A stretch of 64,000 nt of DNA from Nectonema munidae (Eukaryota; Nematomorpha; Nectonematoida; Nectonematidae), in NCBI GenBank assembly GCA_030549495.1, contig JAUIRK010000915.1:186001-250000 (forward strand), given 5' to 3'. The notes beneath the pieces were generated by a model that was given only the letters and a program-made list of their open reading frames with translations, searched no databases and was not told where the DNA came from. The translations under genes were made by a program, and so were the position numbers. Below, piece after piece: positions 1 through 11,040 of this stretch. The stretch's first letter is position 1; the number at the start of each line of letters is the position of its first letter.

Positions 1-186
1 TATAAAATGGGCTCAACCAAAAATTGAGATCCCTAAAGATTTACAAAAGATATCATTTTTAGTCATGGTATAAAACCTTCACTTGGTTAAAGTGCATATC
101 TAGCTATAGATGATACAGATAGAATGTGAGCATCCGTTTCAACAACTGGTAAATGGCAATAAGGAGGGATAAATGCTAATTACATA

Positions 187-1976
187 GGGCGGGTAAAAGT
201 CAATAAAGTCAAAACATTTCTTTACTATTTTTTCTGCCCAAAAAATAATTTTGAGTGGATTTCAAGTATATTTATGTAAGTTTTTTTTAGTTTTTGTTAG
301 GTCAATAAAGTCAATAAAGTCAAAAAATCCCTATCTTTTTTCGTGATTTTTTTGTTATACTTGATTGTTGTTTTTTTTTCATTTCTTAGGTTAAGAAGTT
401 TTAAATCAGAACTATTTAGTTTCTTATATAAGTAGTTTTCACTATATTTCGTTTCTTTTATATTTCCATTTGAATGCAAAGTCAAAAATAAATATATATA
501 AATAAATGAACATAAGTCAGAGCTATAACATACCGCATTATATTTATACTTTCACTATTTGCTTTACAACTGATGCATCTATAAACATATTTTTTAGACA
601 GAATTAACTATTACTTACGCATCTTAGAATGCCCAAATCATGATATATCAAAAATTAACTCACATGTGAAAAAATATCCAAATAAATTCACTATTTCACC
701 TAATGGAGAACTTTTTTGTGAACTTTGTAAAGTAGTCTGTCAAGTTTGAAAAAACATTTTTTATTGAAAAACATAGAGAAGGAAAAAAACATAATAGCTT
801 AATAGAATGCTGTAATCAAAACCAACGTGTCAGCACCTACTTCAATCCTGTGAAAAAAGAGTTTTCAAAAAAAGTAGTAGGGCCATTTTTAGAAGAAAAC
901 CTTCCTTTGCATAAGCTTTGCCATCCAAGTTAGACAAAGTAGATCAATCATCGATGAAATCACTGAAGAAAAACTGTTAGAAATTAAAAATTTTCTCTTT
1001 CAAAACGAAACGACGTTTTTCTTTCAAAAAACGAGAGTGACGTTTCATCAAAAATTATAGTAAATGCTTTGATTGGGGATGTTGAAAAAACCGAGCTTAC
1101 TTGGCTTGTAGACTGCAAATTACTGGAGGAACATTTAAATTCAAGTAAAGTTTCGCATTTAGTTGATGATATTCTCAAAAAATTTGAAGTCGAAAGAGAA
1201 AATTTTCTTCTTTTTCTTTCAGACGCTGCAAAGTATAATATTTGTGCTGCAAAATCTTTGAAGTTTTTTTTTCCGATTATGTTCCATGTGACAGGTGTTG
1301 CACATTTATAGCATAATTGTGCTATGAAAGTGAAGTCATTCTACAAAAATGTAGATGAATTGATTGGCTCTGTAAAACTGCTCACTTGTAAAAATAAATT
1401 CAGAAAAAATTTGTTCAAATCAATTGGGTTTCCTTCGTGTCTTATTGATACAAGATGGGCAAGCTGGTTAAAAGCAGCAAATTATTATTCAGAAAACCTG
1501 CCAGCAATCAAAGAAATAGTCAATAGAATTGAAAACGACGAAAGTATTTTTGTTAAGAGAGCACGTGAAGCTGTTAATGATGAAGGTTTAGCCAGAAGCT
1601 TATTTGACATAAAGTCCAACTACTTTCAAATTTGTGAAATAGTAAAAAAATCGCTTTCACCAAAGTTCTCTATAAAAATTGCTTATCAAACATATTTAGA
1701 TCTAAAGTTTGAAAAAGACGAGTGTAGATTGAAAAAATATATTGACAAAAGGTTTCAATTTTAGACATCATGAACCTCCAAAACAAAGACATATCTCCAT
1801 CAACCTACTTTTTTTTGCAAAATTGTCAGGCGACTTCTACGGCAGTAGAACCTTTATTTTCTTTGACGAAAAAATTTTTAACTAAAGACAGAAATTTCAA
1901 AACTGAAAATGTTTCTAAATATATTATATGTTATTTCAATGCAATATCTGCAAATAATACTTTTGAAGATTTATAA
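187..1976 (+). mobile_element. hAT-like DNA transposon relic 1
   Basis: The left end reads GGGCGGGTAAAAGTCAATAA. It matches the outer end of the element at 28376-33818 in inverted orientation, where both share GTAAAAGTCAATAAAGTC. The motif GTCAATAAAGTC recurs at about 301-321, as subterminal repeats of hAT elements often do. The interior encodes a decayed transposase (separate entry). No matching right terminal repeat is visible after the last coding segment, so the 3' boundary is arbitrary and the copy is probably truncated on that side. Confidence 0.6.
629..1976 (+). pseudogene. hAT transposase relic with an N-terminal zinc finger
   Basis: The coding trace starts at an ATG at 629 (MPKS, then a stop). 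A C2H2-type finger follows at about 709-780 (CELCK ... HREGKKH), the layout of CGGBP1-like hAT transposases. Residues DTRWASWLKAANYYSENLPA lie in an open stretch at 1324-1764. The C-terminal hAT dimerisation region is at 1770-1976 (TSTAVEPLFSLTKKFL, then KDRNFKTENVSKYI). Stops and frameshifts separate these blocks, so it cannot make a full transposase. The same protein family, in the same order, is encoded on the minus strand at 28.5-33.1 kb. The family call rests on motif order; catalytic residues were not mapped. Confidence 0.7.
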
Positions 1977-2279
1977 AAAAATATTTTCTTCTAAACTTGT
2001 TAAAATCAAAAAAATATTCTAAAAGTCCAAAATTCAAAAATGTAAAGTCAAAAATTTTAAATTTATTAAATCAAAAAAATTCGCCATACGTGATCTATCA
2101 TATATGAATGATTTTTTTCCCTTGTTGAGGAGCTTGAAGAGTTGTTCACAAAATTTGTAAAAATTTTGGGCGTGGCGGTCTCTTTATAATTTTTTAATAG
2201 CTCGGGTTCTCATTTAAAAAAAAATTAATCAACATTTATACTACTGTACTAAAAAAACTGAAACAATTGTTTATTCAAA

Positions 2280-3890
2280 AATTGTCTGAATAATCCAATC
2301 AAAGTCAATGGCATGGATGCATCTGCTTTGACTAAACCAGTTTGTCTACGTTTGGCTCTGTTTTGGTCAATGCAGCTCTCATATCCTTATTCACTTCCAA
2401 TCTGTTTCGGAATTTCATTTCAATGACAAGTAGATGGAACTTTCAGAGCCATCTTTGCAACATCAGCATAAGACTATCCCATTTCAATCGAAAAATGGCC
2501 ATAAAACATTTCACAATAAGCATGTTTTGCACCTTTCCAATCATAACCAGATCAATAAACTGTTCTTGAATTAAGAAGTCTTCTGCGTCTAGATTACTAA
2601 TCGCGATTATAAACTGATATTTGATAAATTGGTAGTCTTTTTAATAAAGAAAAATTTCTTGGCTAAGATATGTTAAATTGTTACATGTTGTTTCATTGCC
2701 TCAAGAACATCTTGAACGATGAAAAGCATATTTTCATCAAAATATATATTCAGATGTGAAAATGGAGCAAATTTTTTTTCTAAGAATACCATAATTCCAG
2801 CACCATTTCAAAAACTGTAATTTTTTATCAGAATCGAGCACTGTTATTTTGAGAATTCACACGTTTAAATATGTTCACTAAAAAAGATAGGAATATACAA
2901 AAACAGATATCACAAAATTTTACATACATGCTTGGTTTGCTTTGAATAATATTCTCTATCCATAATATCGCTTCAAAACTTTTCCTTTGGAAAGCTACCT
3001 CATATGTGAGTGCAGCAAGAGTTTTCAAATCATTTTCTTTGCATAACTCTGAAAAAGAGTTGAAGACATTTGCTCCAATTAAATACCCTATTTTAATGAC
3101 TTCATTGAGAATATTTTTCAACTCATCAGGCATGGTTTTCATTATTAAGGCTTGGCGATGAATAGCGCACTGCGTACCAATTACACCTGAAGAATTCCCA
3201 GAGCATGGTCACTACACACTCCAAGTGGTTGCGGCAAAAAATTGTTTGCCCCTTGTCAAATATTTCTCTTGCCGTTGTTCTACTGGTAAGAGTTTCACAA
3301 AACAAAAAGTTGTCTGTCTACCAGGTGCTTTTATATACATATTGTAAGTAAACGCAAGGCTCAACTAAGTTTGCAGCATCCGTCGTTAATCTGAATTGTA
3401 AAAAAGTTGGAAATCGAATTGCGTATGAATAAATCCACCTCTGATATCATGTCATCAGACACCTCTCCTATTAGCCTTCTAACGGTATCGTTTGACAGAA
3501 AGATATGCTTCAACCTTACAAGTTCAGAACTTCTTAGCGCATTCAATATGATATCTTTGCAGCAAAGGTATTATCAACTGTTCTGTCGGACTTTTTGACA
3601 ATAGTTATTTTGAAATTTTATGGAAGGCTTTTAAACCACACTTAATATTAGTAAATGTGGTAAAACTACACTTAAATTAGTAACTTAGTAAATGCAAGGC
3701 TGAGTTTGCACCTGAATTGCAAAAACGTTGAAAATCAAATTCCGAACCAATAAAGCCACCTGCGACATTATGCCATCAACATCTCTCCTATTAGCGATAA
3801 TGTCACGAGACATCTCTTTCCTATTAACCGTCTAACGGTATCGTTTGTCAGGAAGACTTCACTAGCAGCGCAAAGTTCACTTGACGGGCT
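2280..3890 (-). pseudogene. hAT transposase relic, ZBED5/SCAND3-like lineage
   Basis: Read on the minus strand, the pieces keep the order of ZBED5/SCAND3-type transposases. At about 3550-3360 there is LKHIFLSNDTVRRLIGEVSD. At about 3170-3000 there is IHRQALIMKTMPDELKNILN with ANVFNSFSELCKEND. Near 2600-2290 there is a C-terminal block with RNRLEVNKDMRAALTKTEPN and VDKL. Many stops and frame changes lie between them. Part of the N-terminal segment occurs twice (3345-3560 and 3688-3885), so there is either an internal duplication or two overlapping copies. Terminal repeats were not found. Lineage assignment is from remembered family motifs. Confidence 0.65.
3345..3885 (-). repeat. Direct duplication inside the hAT relic
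   Basis: The segments at about 3345-3560 and 3688-3885 are diverged copies of the same transposase stretch. Shared words include GCAAGGCT, CTCTCCTATTAG and CTAACGGTATCGTTTG. They are in direct orientation about 340 bp apart. The 130 bp between them repeats AAACTACACTTAA and carries no other recognised feature. Confidence 0.6.
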
Positions 3891-4224
3891 TTAGAAAAGT
3901 GGAGGATAATACTCCAGTACACAAAAGACACTTGGTTCCTCTTCCCCACCAGACAGTTAATGCAGCAAAACCAAATTTCAAGTATGAGTCGTCATATTTC
4001 ATTTATTATTAATCCATTAAGAAAAATGCACATTTACATCTATAAAATCAGGCTTGAAAAGCAATAAAAGAATGAAAATAGTATTCAATTCAAAGACTAA
4101 ATTGTATATTCTTTTAAATGTGGCTTATTGGCCAAAAGTGAAAATGACCCAATATGGATGCAATATGTTGCGCATAACTTTGCACTCAGTGACCCCCATG
4201 GAACTGCCTTGCGATAGCCTAGGG

Positions 4225-4846
4225 CAGGGTTTCTCAACGTGAGCCATATGGCCCCCAAAGAGGCCACAAGGAATTTTAAGGGTGCCACAGAAAAAAATAT
4301 GATTTCCATACAATACATCCGATCGTAGAGAAGTCACAAAACAAGTTATAAGTTCGTATTGATATAGATAGATGTTTAAAATTAAAAAGGTAAGTTGACG
4401 AAAAAACTCATTTTTATTTATAAAAATGCCCCAAAGCTTTGTCGAATTTTCTATATTATATACATATGATGCAAAAACTATTTAAGCAACTATATCCTGA
4501 AATTTTATATAAAAATTCTATTTTGATAAACTTTTTATAGTTTTGTTTCTACATCTACTAGGTTTAGACCGTTAATATTAAGTAAAAAAGACTCAATTGG
4601 AAAGCAACTCTAATTCTAAACTATTATGAAAAAAAGTTTTGATTTAGAAGCACTATAATTTTTGAAGGAATTTTACAGTTTTTTTGCTCTGATGTTATGT
4701 TGTTTGAATGATAAACTTCATGAAAAAATTAGAAATTTTCATTTTTCTCCTCTAAAATATAGAAAAATATATTAAAAACTTTATGGGGCCATACAACAAT
4801 ACTTAGGCAAAAAGGGGGCCATGGTAGAAAAAAGAATGAGAAATCA
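4225..4846. mobile_element. Possible hAT-like MITE with degenerate right end
   Basis: The left end CAGGGTTTCTCAACGTGAG belongs to the CAGGGTTTCTCAACC class also seen at 7525. Inside are GGCCCCCAAAGAGGCC and, near 4790-4820, two GGGGCCAT-type words. A weak inverted match to the left end lies near 4836-4846 (AATGAGAAATCAG). No convincing TSD was found, so the right boundary is tentative. Small open frames here are not credible genes. Confidence 0.3.
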
Positions 4847-4872
4847 GAATTACATGACTTGATAAAAATTAG

Positions 4873-4972
4873 CGCCCATATGGTGGGATTGAGAGCTTTG
4901 AATAAAAAATGGAGGTGTGTTTCATTGGACAAAAATTGTTTTATCCAATGAATTTGGAAAATTATTTTTAAA
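4873..4972 (+). repeat. Dispersed ~100-bp repeat, copy 1 (diverged)
   Basis: ATGGTGGGATTG ... TTGGACAAAAATTGTTTTAT matches segments at 26775-26880 (+) and 51610-51745 (-). The shared core is (A/G)TGGGATT(G/A)(G/A)AG followed by GACAAAAATTCTTTTATAAT. Family and ends are unknown. Confidence 0.45.
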
Positions 4973-5580
4973 AAAAAAGCGGTTTTTTACGAAAACTGAC
5001 TTATTAGCATATAAAATTGATAATAATTTGAAAAGAAAGCATTGTTAATCATTTGCTCCACAAGACAATTCCACCAAAAAAGATATTCACACAAAAAATC
5101 TTCGATAAAAAATTTTCCTAAACTAATATTATATTTTCGTATTTATTTGACAAATGGCAAATTGATTAAACGAAGTTTCAAATAAAATATTAAAAAGGAA
5201 TAGATATAAATATACATTGTGTACACTACACGCATTCCAGTATATAAAAAAAAATATATGAAGGCATTATTGCTAAGATCTCATCATAATTCTATATGGA
5301 TTTTACTACCGCTCTATTCTATGTATTGAGGAAACTTTATTATTTTATCATCTAAACGCAAAATTGTAGAAAAAAGCTACTGAATAATTTATTGAAGATG
5401 GAAAAAAAAGTATAATTAAATATAGTTTCAGAATTTGAAATATTTTAATTGGGTTTCGCGTCAACTTCAAAAAAACTTTTCCTTTTTGAGAAAAGTGAAA
5501 AAATAATTGGGATATATCGTTTCAAAAATATTATCGTAAAATGAAAATTCTCACCTAAACGTTTGAAAAGGCTGAGTGAA
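4973..5580. other. A+T-rich interval with no recognised feature
   Basis: Homopolymer-rich, A+T-rich sequence. No open frame of credible coding quality, splice-bounded exon, terminal repeat or tandem array was seen on either strand. Confidence 0.5.
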
Positions 5581-5739
5581 TATAGCAGGATCGCACGCTG
5601 CTTGTGCATTGATGAGATGCAGGTAAATGATGTCTGTTAGAGGGTGCGAGAAAGGGGCTTGATTGTGCAAATCATAGAAGCGAGGGTGACTTATCTCGCG
5701 CATTCACGAATAAACGCACTTTTCACATGAAACGCTACC

Positions 5740-5812
5740 CTGCTCTCTCTCTCTCTTCTCTCTCATCACAAAGGGGTATTTAAAAGCACGGTAGGAGTCT
5801 CCCTCGCTACAC
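5740..5812 (+). promoter_or_regulatory. Candidate polymerase II promoter with CT repeat and TATA box
   Basis: A CT/GA dinucleotide run (about 5742-5763, GAGA-factor-like) is followed by TATTTAAAAG at 5777-5786. About 25-30 bp further is a pyrimidine-rich CTCGCTACACGAC stretch suited to an initiator near 5806. Base composition from 5590 to 5860 is clearly less A+T-rich than the flanks. Short ORFs and splice-like sites follow at once. This is inferred from motif spacing only. Confidence 0.45.
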
Positions 5813-5846
5813 GACAATAACACTAAACAACTGTAAAACGGAAGGA

Positions 5847-5942
5847 ATGATGAGGAAATCTACCAAAAAGACTTTCAGGAATTACTCGCTCATCATGCTT
5901 GATCTCATCGTTGTTACTTTATGCTGCTTATTAATACCATAA
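5847..5942 (+). CDS. Short ORF with signal-peptide-like sequence in the candidate first exon
   Basis: ATG at 5847 opens 31 codons ending in TAA at 5940-5942. The product starts basic (MMRKSTKKTFRNY) and ends in a hydrophobic run (LIMLDLIVVTLCCLLIP), as a signal peptide or a small membrane peptide would. It lies about 40 bp downstream of the inferred transcription start. It may be an upstream ORF of the transcript whose next start could be the ATG at 6008, or a coding first exon spliced before its stop; no strong GT donor was seen inside it. No known family was recognised. Confidence 0.3.
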   Translation: MMRKSTKKTFRNYSLIMLDLIVVTLCCLLIP

Positions 5943-5998
5943 GCAGTGTATGCCTTTTACTAACGAAATTATAGACAATGGACTGTTATGACTTTCAG

Positions 5999-6043
5999 GT
6001 TGCCTAAATGAAAGGATTGCATGAATTCGCTTCTGTAAAAAAA
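5999..6043 (+). CDS. Candidate short exon with translation start (tentative gene A)
   Basis: A good acceptor (ATGACTTTCAG, ending at 5998) and a strong donor (GTGAGT from 6044) bound 45 nt. Within it a TAA at 6005-6007 is followed directly by ATG at 6008, giving 12 codons (MKGLHEFASVKK) that end in phase 0 at the donor. Phase 0 suits one of the two open frames of the exon at 13512-13594, but other exons may lie between. An exon this small can arise by chance; it is supported mainly by the promoter-like block upstream. Confidence 0.3.
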
Positions 6044-6049
6044 GTGAGT

Positions 6050-6790
6050 AAGGCAAACAAGTGACGCTTGAAAGGGAAATATTTGCTCAAATATAGGTAC
6101 TCTTTGTTTTAGTTGAACTCTGTTGTGAATAACAAGCTTTTATTTGTTTATGATATAAAAAGATATTGCACGCTTAAAGCTATTATTAGGGATTAAGGTT
6201 TGATAAAAAGGAAAATTAGGTAAAACGAAGTGTTTTCCCACTCGATTTAATGTAAATACTATATTTGCATATTCAGACACAAGAATTAACTTTCAGTCCG
6301 ACGAAACGTTCTTACGACTACCCTCTTTATCAATTGAATCTTTTTTGGCTACCTTTAGGTTCATTTTATATATATATAAAAAATAGATAAACAAAATTTC
6401 ATTTTATTATTTGCACAGCCTCCTATATCAGACATCAAGGAATCTTAGAGAGCTAATTTTTATGCATTATAAAATTTTACAGAAAATTGGTTAGAAAAAT
6501 TTGTTCATGAGTTGAGGATAAAAAAGTTAAAAAAAATTACGTATATATTATATATGTGTAGCAGAGTCTTGCACGGAGGGATTTGGGGGATTGGAGAATG
6601 GGCCTGCTCATATATAGTTTGAAAGAAATTAAATATTTAAAGCAATAGTTTTAATAAATCAATATTTTAACGAAACATTATCAAATCATTGATAAAAATC
6701 ATTGATAATAATTCATTCTCTAGTTGGTATTGATCCTCAACTTTTAATTTTCATTACTGAAATATTTTTTTCACAAAAACTACATACAAG
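6050..6790. other. Interval without a supported gene
   Basis: Mostly A+T-rich. One further splice-like open segment (about 6296-6357, after CTTTCAG) stays open in phase 0, but its only donor-like site is GTTCAT, so it was not called. No repeats were recognised. Confidence 0.4.
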
Positions 6791-6794
6791 TGGT

Positions 6795-7160
6795 AAATTC
6801 TTTTCGTTATCCTTGTTGCGTCTCGTAACGCTACAATGTTCAACAAGAGATTGCTGCCAATAGTTTTCAGACCAACGCATCTAAAAGACTTGAATTAGAG
6901 TGGAAGTGAAAGTTGCATAATTTACTCTGATTACGTTTCTATCTGCGCCTATATCCCAAAAAGACATGCGCGTAGAAATGTTAAAGTTGTTTATATGCTT
7001 TTTTTCGCAACATAAAAACGTTCAAATTAGTAGTAACGTCAATTCAAAGCCCGAAGGTATCTTAGCTTACAATGAATATAAAGGGAGCGTTGATGTTGGA
7101 AACAGAATGATAAAAGCTTATCGTACAAATAAACCAAGAAGAAAATGGAATCCAAAATAA
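6795..7160 (+). pseudogene. piggyBac transposase relic C (3' half of catalytic domain)
   Basis: Translation across two frames gives FNKRLLPIVFRPTHLKDLN and SESCIIYSDYVSICAYIPK, then, in the open frame at 6966-7160, LAYNEYKGSVDVGNRMIKAY. The last piece is the piggyBac block around the third catalytic aspartate (xYxGxVDxxN), intact here. The same blocks occur in relic A (46465-47660, minus strand), so both are one family. Start, catalytic domain N-terminus, cysteine-rich tail and terminal repeats are missing; a poly-C run follows at 7262. Confidence 0.7.
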
Positions 7161-7524
7161 ATTGCAAAAAGGTGTACTAGAATTCCAAAAGTAGAAAATA
7201 GAATTGCAAAAAAACACAAAATAGAACTAAAAATTGATATCAGTGGCAGATCTAGAAGGTACCCCCCCCCCCCCCCCTCCCTTCACACCAGCAATATTAT
7301 TCCTTTTTTTCAAGCTAGATAATTCTTGCTTATATTCTTGTTTGTACTGATGTCTTATGTGTGCATGTGTTTTGAAATGACTAAAGAATTTACCATATGT
7401 TATCCTAGAAAATGAAAATATAATTTTTTTCAATAAAATTCGCTTCCCGGCACTTAATATATCCTGCATTATATATATATATATATCTCTAGGACAGATC
7501 ACTATAAGCATTGATTGGTTAGAG

Positions 7525-8078
7525 CAGGGTTTCTCAACCGAGGTCTACATCGATCCTAGAGGTCCATTAATAATTCAGCGGGTTCACAGGCGAAATATTA
7601 TAAATTAGGGGTCCACCATGATATTTTTGTGGTCCATGAAGTAAACGAGCGCTCATAACGGTTTTATAATAAAAAGATAATTTTAGTTATAATTTTCACT
7701 TATTAATAATAGTTTAATTGATTTGCATGAGATTTGCTTTCATTTCAATATGAACTCTAATTATATACTCTTTTCTTTATCATAACCTCAAAATTTTATT
7801 AGCGAAAAATATTAGAATAGAATATTTTTATGTCCAATTTTTACGAAGGGTTCCACCAAGAAAAAAAGAAGAGAAAAGGGGTCCATGGGCAGTGGCGTAG
7901 CCAAAAAATGGAAGTTGGGGGGGGGGGGGGCATGCAAGGAATTTAGAGGGGCAAGCATATTGGAAATAAAATAATTAGTATTTGGGGGGGAGGGGGGGCA
8001 GAAAAGGTATTTGGGAGGGCACTGCCCTCCCCTCTGGCTACGCCCCTGTCCATGGGTAAAAAAGGTTGAGAAGCACTG
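7525..8078. mobile_element. hAT MITE, CAGGGTTTCTCAACC type
   Basis: Left end CAGGGTTTCTCAACCGAGG and right end AGGTTGAGAAGCACTG are inverted repeats. The flanking 8-bp sequences GGTTAGAG (7517-7524) and GATTAGGG (8079-8086) match at 6 of 8 positions, as an aged hAT TSD would. The interior is noncoding and includes a younger MITE at 7890-8048. Small ORFs here (for example minus strand 7812-8093) are translations of repeat sequence. Confidence 0.75.
7890..8048. mobile_element. CAGTGGCGTAGCCA MITE, nested copy (159 bp)
   Basis: Ends CAGTGGCGTAGCC and GGCTACGCCCCTG are inverted repeats. It is bounded by a perfect 8-bp duplication TCCATGGG (7882-7889 and 8049-8056), diagnostic of hAT-type transposition. 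It sits inside the older MITE at 7525-8078. Same family as 12792-13271 and 51757-51914. It carries long G runs. Confidence 0.9.
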
Positions 8079-8089
8079 GATTAGGGGAA

Positions 8090-8960
8090 CCAAATAAATA
8101 AAAAAAACATGAATATATAAAATAATATATACACGTAAAATAGATCAAGATGGTCGTACTAAACTCTGAATATGGGTTAAAAATTCTGATCACATATGGA
8201 TCACGTCTTTTAATCTTTGAATTGCATTGAATGTTCGTCAGGCAGTTGGTTTGGCAGCTATAAAACCTTTTAAATGAATCCTGGCTAATCTATTTGAAAA
8301 TATTTTAGTAGGATACAAACGAAATCATTTTAAGATGCAAAAATTATGCTGCTTTTCCTATTCACTGAAAACAAGAAGTGGCTACCGTAACTAATTTAAA
8401 TGGTTAATGTAACAATGCATAACTTTACTATCCTTAGAAATAAAATACTATCAAAGCATGCTAGATTTACTATTTTTAGTAGTAAATTCACTTTTAGTAA
8501 AGTATTGAATTTGACTGAAAAATCATCTTAAAAACTAAAGATATTTAAGTTCTCCATATTATTAACATATTATCTAAATATTGGTATTGCACACATAAAA
8601 GAAAAATATTGTAAGTATTTATTTATTGAAAAAAATGAGTAACAGCTCTCAATTAAAAAAACTTAAAACTAATAAAACTTAATTTTTTGTTTGACTTCTA
8701 TAGTTGTGAAATTACTTCTTTTTATTTTAAGTGTTTTTAACTATAATGATATATTATTCTCACATTTTCACTAAATGAAGCTAAATTTGGTAAAATAATG
8801 ATAAAATAAAAATGATTATTTTCTTTCATTACCCTCATCTAAAAAGTTTTTTTTAGATTCTATAAATCTTATGTGTATGTGTTCCTCAATGATTGATTTT
8901 ACGGCATTTTTACATCATTTTTTGGAACATAAAGTTTCACCATCGTCCACTACACTTTTT
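8090..8960. other. A+T-rich interval with no recognised feature
   Basis: No credible ORF, splice-bounded exon, terminal repeat or tandem array was found on either strand. Confidence 0.45.
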
Positions 8961-8964
8961 CTAC

Positions 8965-9118
8965 TTTAAAGATAAAGGTAACGAACGTGGCGTGTTTTCA
9001 TAGAAAGAGCACAATTGCGCTGCGTTTATCGAACTATGAGGTAAGGAGGCTTGATGCGGGATCGAACCCAAGACTTTAAGTTATCGAAACCCGCTATCTA
9101 ACCACCTTATTCACGCCC
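8965..9118 (-). mobile_element. tRNA-derived SINE, copy 1
   Basis: On the minus strand an A-box-like GGTGGTTAGATAGCGGG is followed about 35 nt later by the B box GGGTTCGATCCC, the split polymerase III promoter. The body then reads CTCATAGTTCGATAAACGC and ATGAAAACACGCCACG. The copy at 12640-12790 shares head and body, which separates a SINE from an isolated tRNA gene; the tRNA cloverleaf is not preserved. Confidence 0.75.
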
Positions 9119-9499
9119 TAAAAAATGTTTTAGAAAAATTTAGCGACTAATTTTAGCATGTACAAACAAATTCACAAATTTAATATAATATATATAAAGT
9201 TTGCTTTGATAAGTACGGTCTGCAAATCTTTACATATGTTTCTATTCAGAGTAGACATTATAGGAACAGAGGGGGGTGGGTCTATTTACAAAAACTTGAA
9301 CGGTGTCCACAAGTCACAAAGCAATGAAAAGATGTTAGTAATTGTAAATCATACATGAATGCTAAGATTAGAAAGAATTTACTTAAGAAAGTCTTCATCA
9401 GACAGATAAAGATTTATAAAGTGTATGATTGCATAAAAATCGTATAAGTTTATACCGTTTTTTTTAAAAGCTTAAACTCATTAAATAGTAGCAATAAAA

Positions 9500-10480
9500 T
9501 TCAAAGAAATTAGTTTTATTGTTAACTTTCAGAAATTATTAAAGTTAATAGTAGCAAGTCAAAAATGTTAAGGTAGGAAATTCTTTCGGCTGACTTATTT
9601 ATGTCCCTGAAGGATTTTGAGATGCCGTTCAAAGAGTTAACATTTTTATTGATCTTGAAAAAAGTGGAATGAGTAATGTTGGCTACAGTACTTCTTTTGG
9701 ATACCACAAGGCACAGCGTCTTTGGTTCGATATAGAATCAAGACTTCTTTTCCCAAAGTTCAACACAAGCGGACTAAATTGTGGTTTCTGCATGAAAACG
9801 CTCCAGGGTAACTTTACTGTTACTTTTGGAATACAAATTTTCAGCCAACCAAACGCATCTATATATATCCATGTTTCAAATGCCAAAGAACTTCATTTGT
9901 AGGTTCTTCGTCAAGTTATTTGCCAAGTCTTTTCAAAGTTTATTCCAGATTATAATGGTTCGGTTGTAAAATGATTCCTAAATCATTGTCTTTTGATATT
10001 TTCCCTTCTAACAAGAAGTCATTTTTTCTGATTAGAGTGTTTCGGGTCTCGAAAGTTATCGCTATCGTTTCTTTGTGAGACATAAGAAATGCTTGTATAG
10101 CCCTGTGCTGTTTTAGGTAAGAAAATGTAAATCCAGATTGTTTGTGTCTCTATATCCCATGTTGTGCAAGGTTCTAGGAATAAAAGGCAACTGAAATGAG
10201 AACGCAAATACTATTTCATACTATCTTGCAGATTCTATGCTCAAACCAATGAGTTTTGAAAATCACCTCAAAATTCAAGCGTAATCACATCTGACGACTT
10301 GAAGAGTTTGTGAAAAATACGCTGATATAACAGACAGTGAGTGATTGTACAAAATTCAAGGTACCAGTCCTGCTGCAGCCCCAAAATACCCCTTTCCCTG
10401 GAGCGAAACCTTCTCTCCTTTGCTAGTGGGGAAGCGTTTTCTCCGTTTTCCGTAACGCAGGTAGAATTAATTCGCATAAT
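9500..10480. other. Unrecognised interval, less A+T-rich, open frames on both strands
   Basis: Several mid-length frames overlap: + strand 9669-9902, minus 9683-9886, 10019-10207 and 10268-10477. None shows a motif that I can name, and no splice chain resolves them. One splice-like exon (+, about 10247-10292, after CTATCTTGCAG) is open in one frame only. It could be an old transposon interior or a decayed gene. Confidence 0.35.
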
Positions 10481-10824
10481 TAAAATCGTTTAAAAACGAG
10501 GAACTTAAAAATGAATTCTCCAAACTCTCGTTTACCTTATTGTATTATTTTTATCCATATAATAATCATTGCAGATTCATATGGTTGTAAATTATGTTTT
10601 TCTAAAAGAGCTTGTTTTACTATTGTTCATGGATAGTTATCACTTTGTTTTGTGATATTGTAATTTATTACACCTATAAATATGCCTTATACAGATGTTA
10701 TTCTCTGCTATAGTATATTTATAAACAGCTTCGTAAGAAACGTAGGAGAATGGACTTAACTGTTGTTATTTTGTTTGGCTAAAAAATATTTCAATCTTAA
10801 TTTTAAACATTTTTAATACCTTTT

Positions 10825-11040
10825 TTGCTACTCTCTTCAAATTATGATCCTAGAAATTCTGAACGTCCAAAGAAGTTGACTTCAAGACTTATGCCAGAAA
10901 TTAGGGTTTCTTCTACTAGTCATCTTACACAAGGTGGAAAACAAAGAAATGTATTTTCTGCAAAAAAAAGTTTCGAAGCAATGTGTGAGATACGCTGTTG
11001 GTCTCCATATTGGAGAACGCTTTAATGAATGTCATTCAAT
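10825..11040 (+). pseudogene. Possible piggyBac C-terminal zinc-binding tail
   Basis: The open frame RNSERPKKLTSRLMPEI ... THLTQGGKQRN-like leads, after a frame change near 10945, into CIFCKKKFRSNV and HIGERFNECHSM. A linker ending in GGK-R followed by CxxC and a later C-H pair resembles the C-terminal zinc ribbon of PGBD4-like piggyBac transposases. It differs from the tail of relics A and B. No catalytic block was found upstream, so the call is tentative. Confidence 0.35.

Noticed and set aside
6296-6357. Exon after CTTTCAG reading SDETFLRLPSLSIESFLATF
   Set aside because: Open frame, but the downstream site is GTTCAT, a poor donor, and no polyadenylation signal follows.
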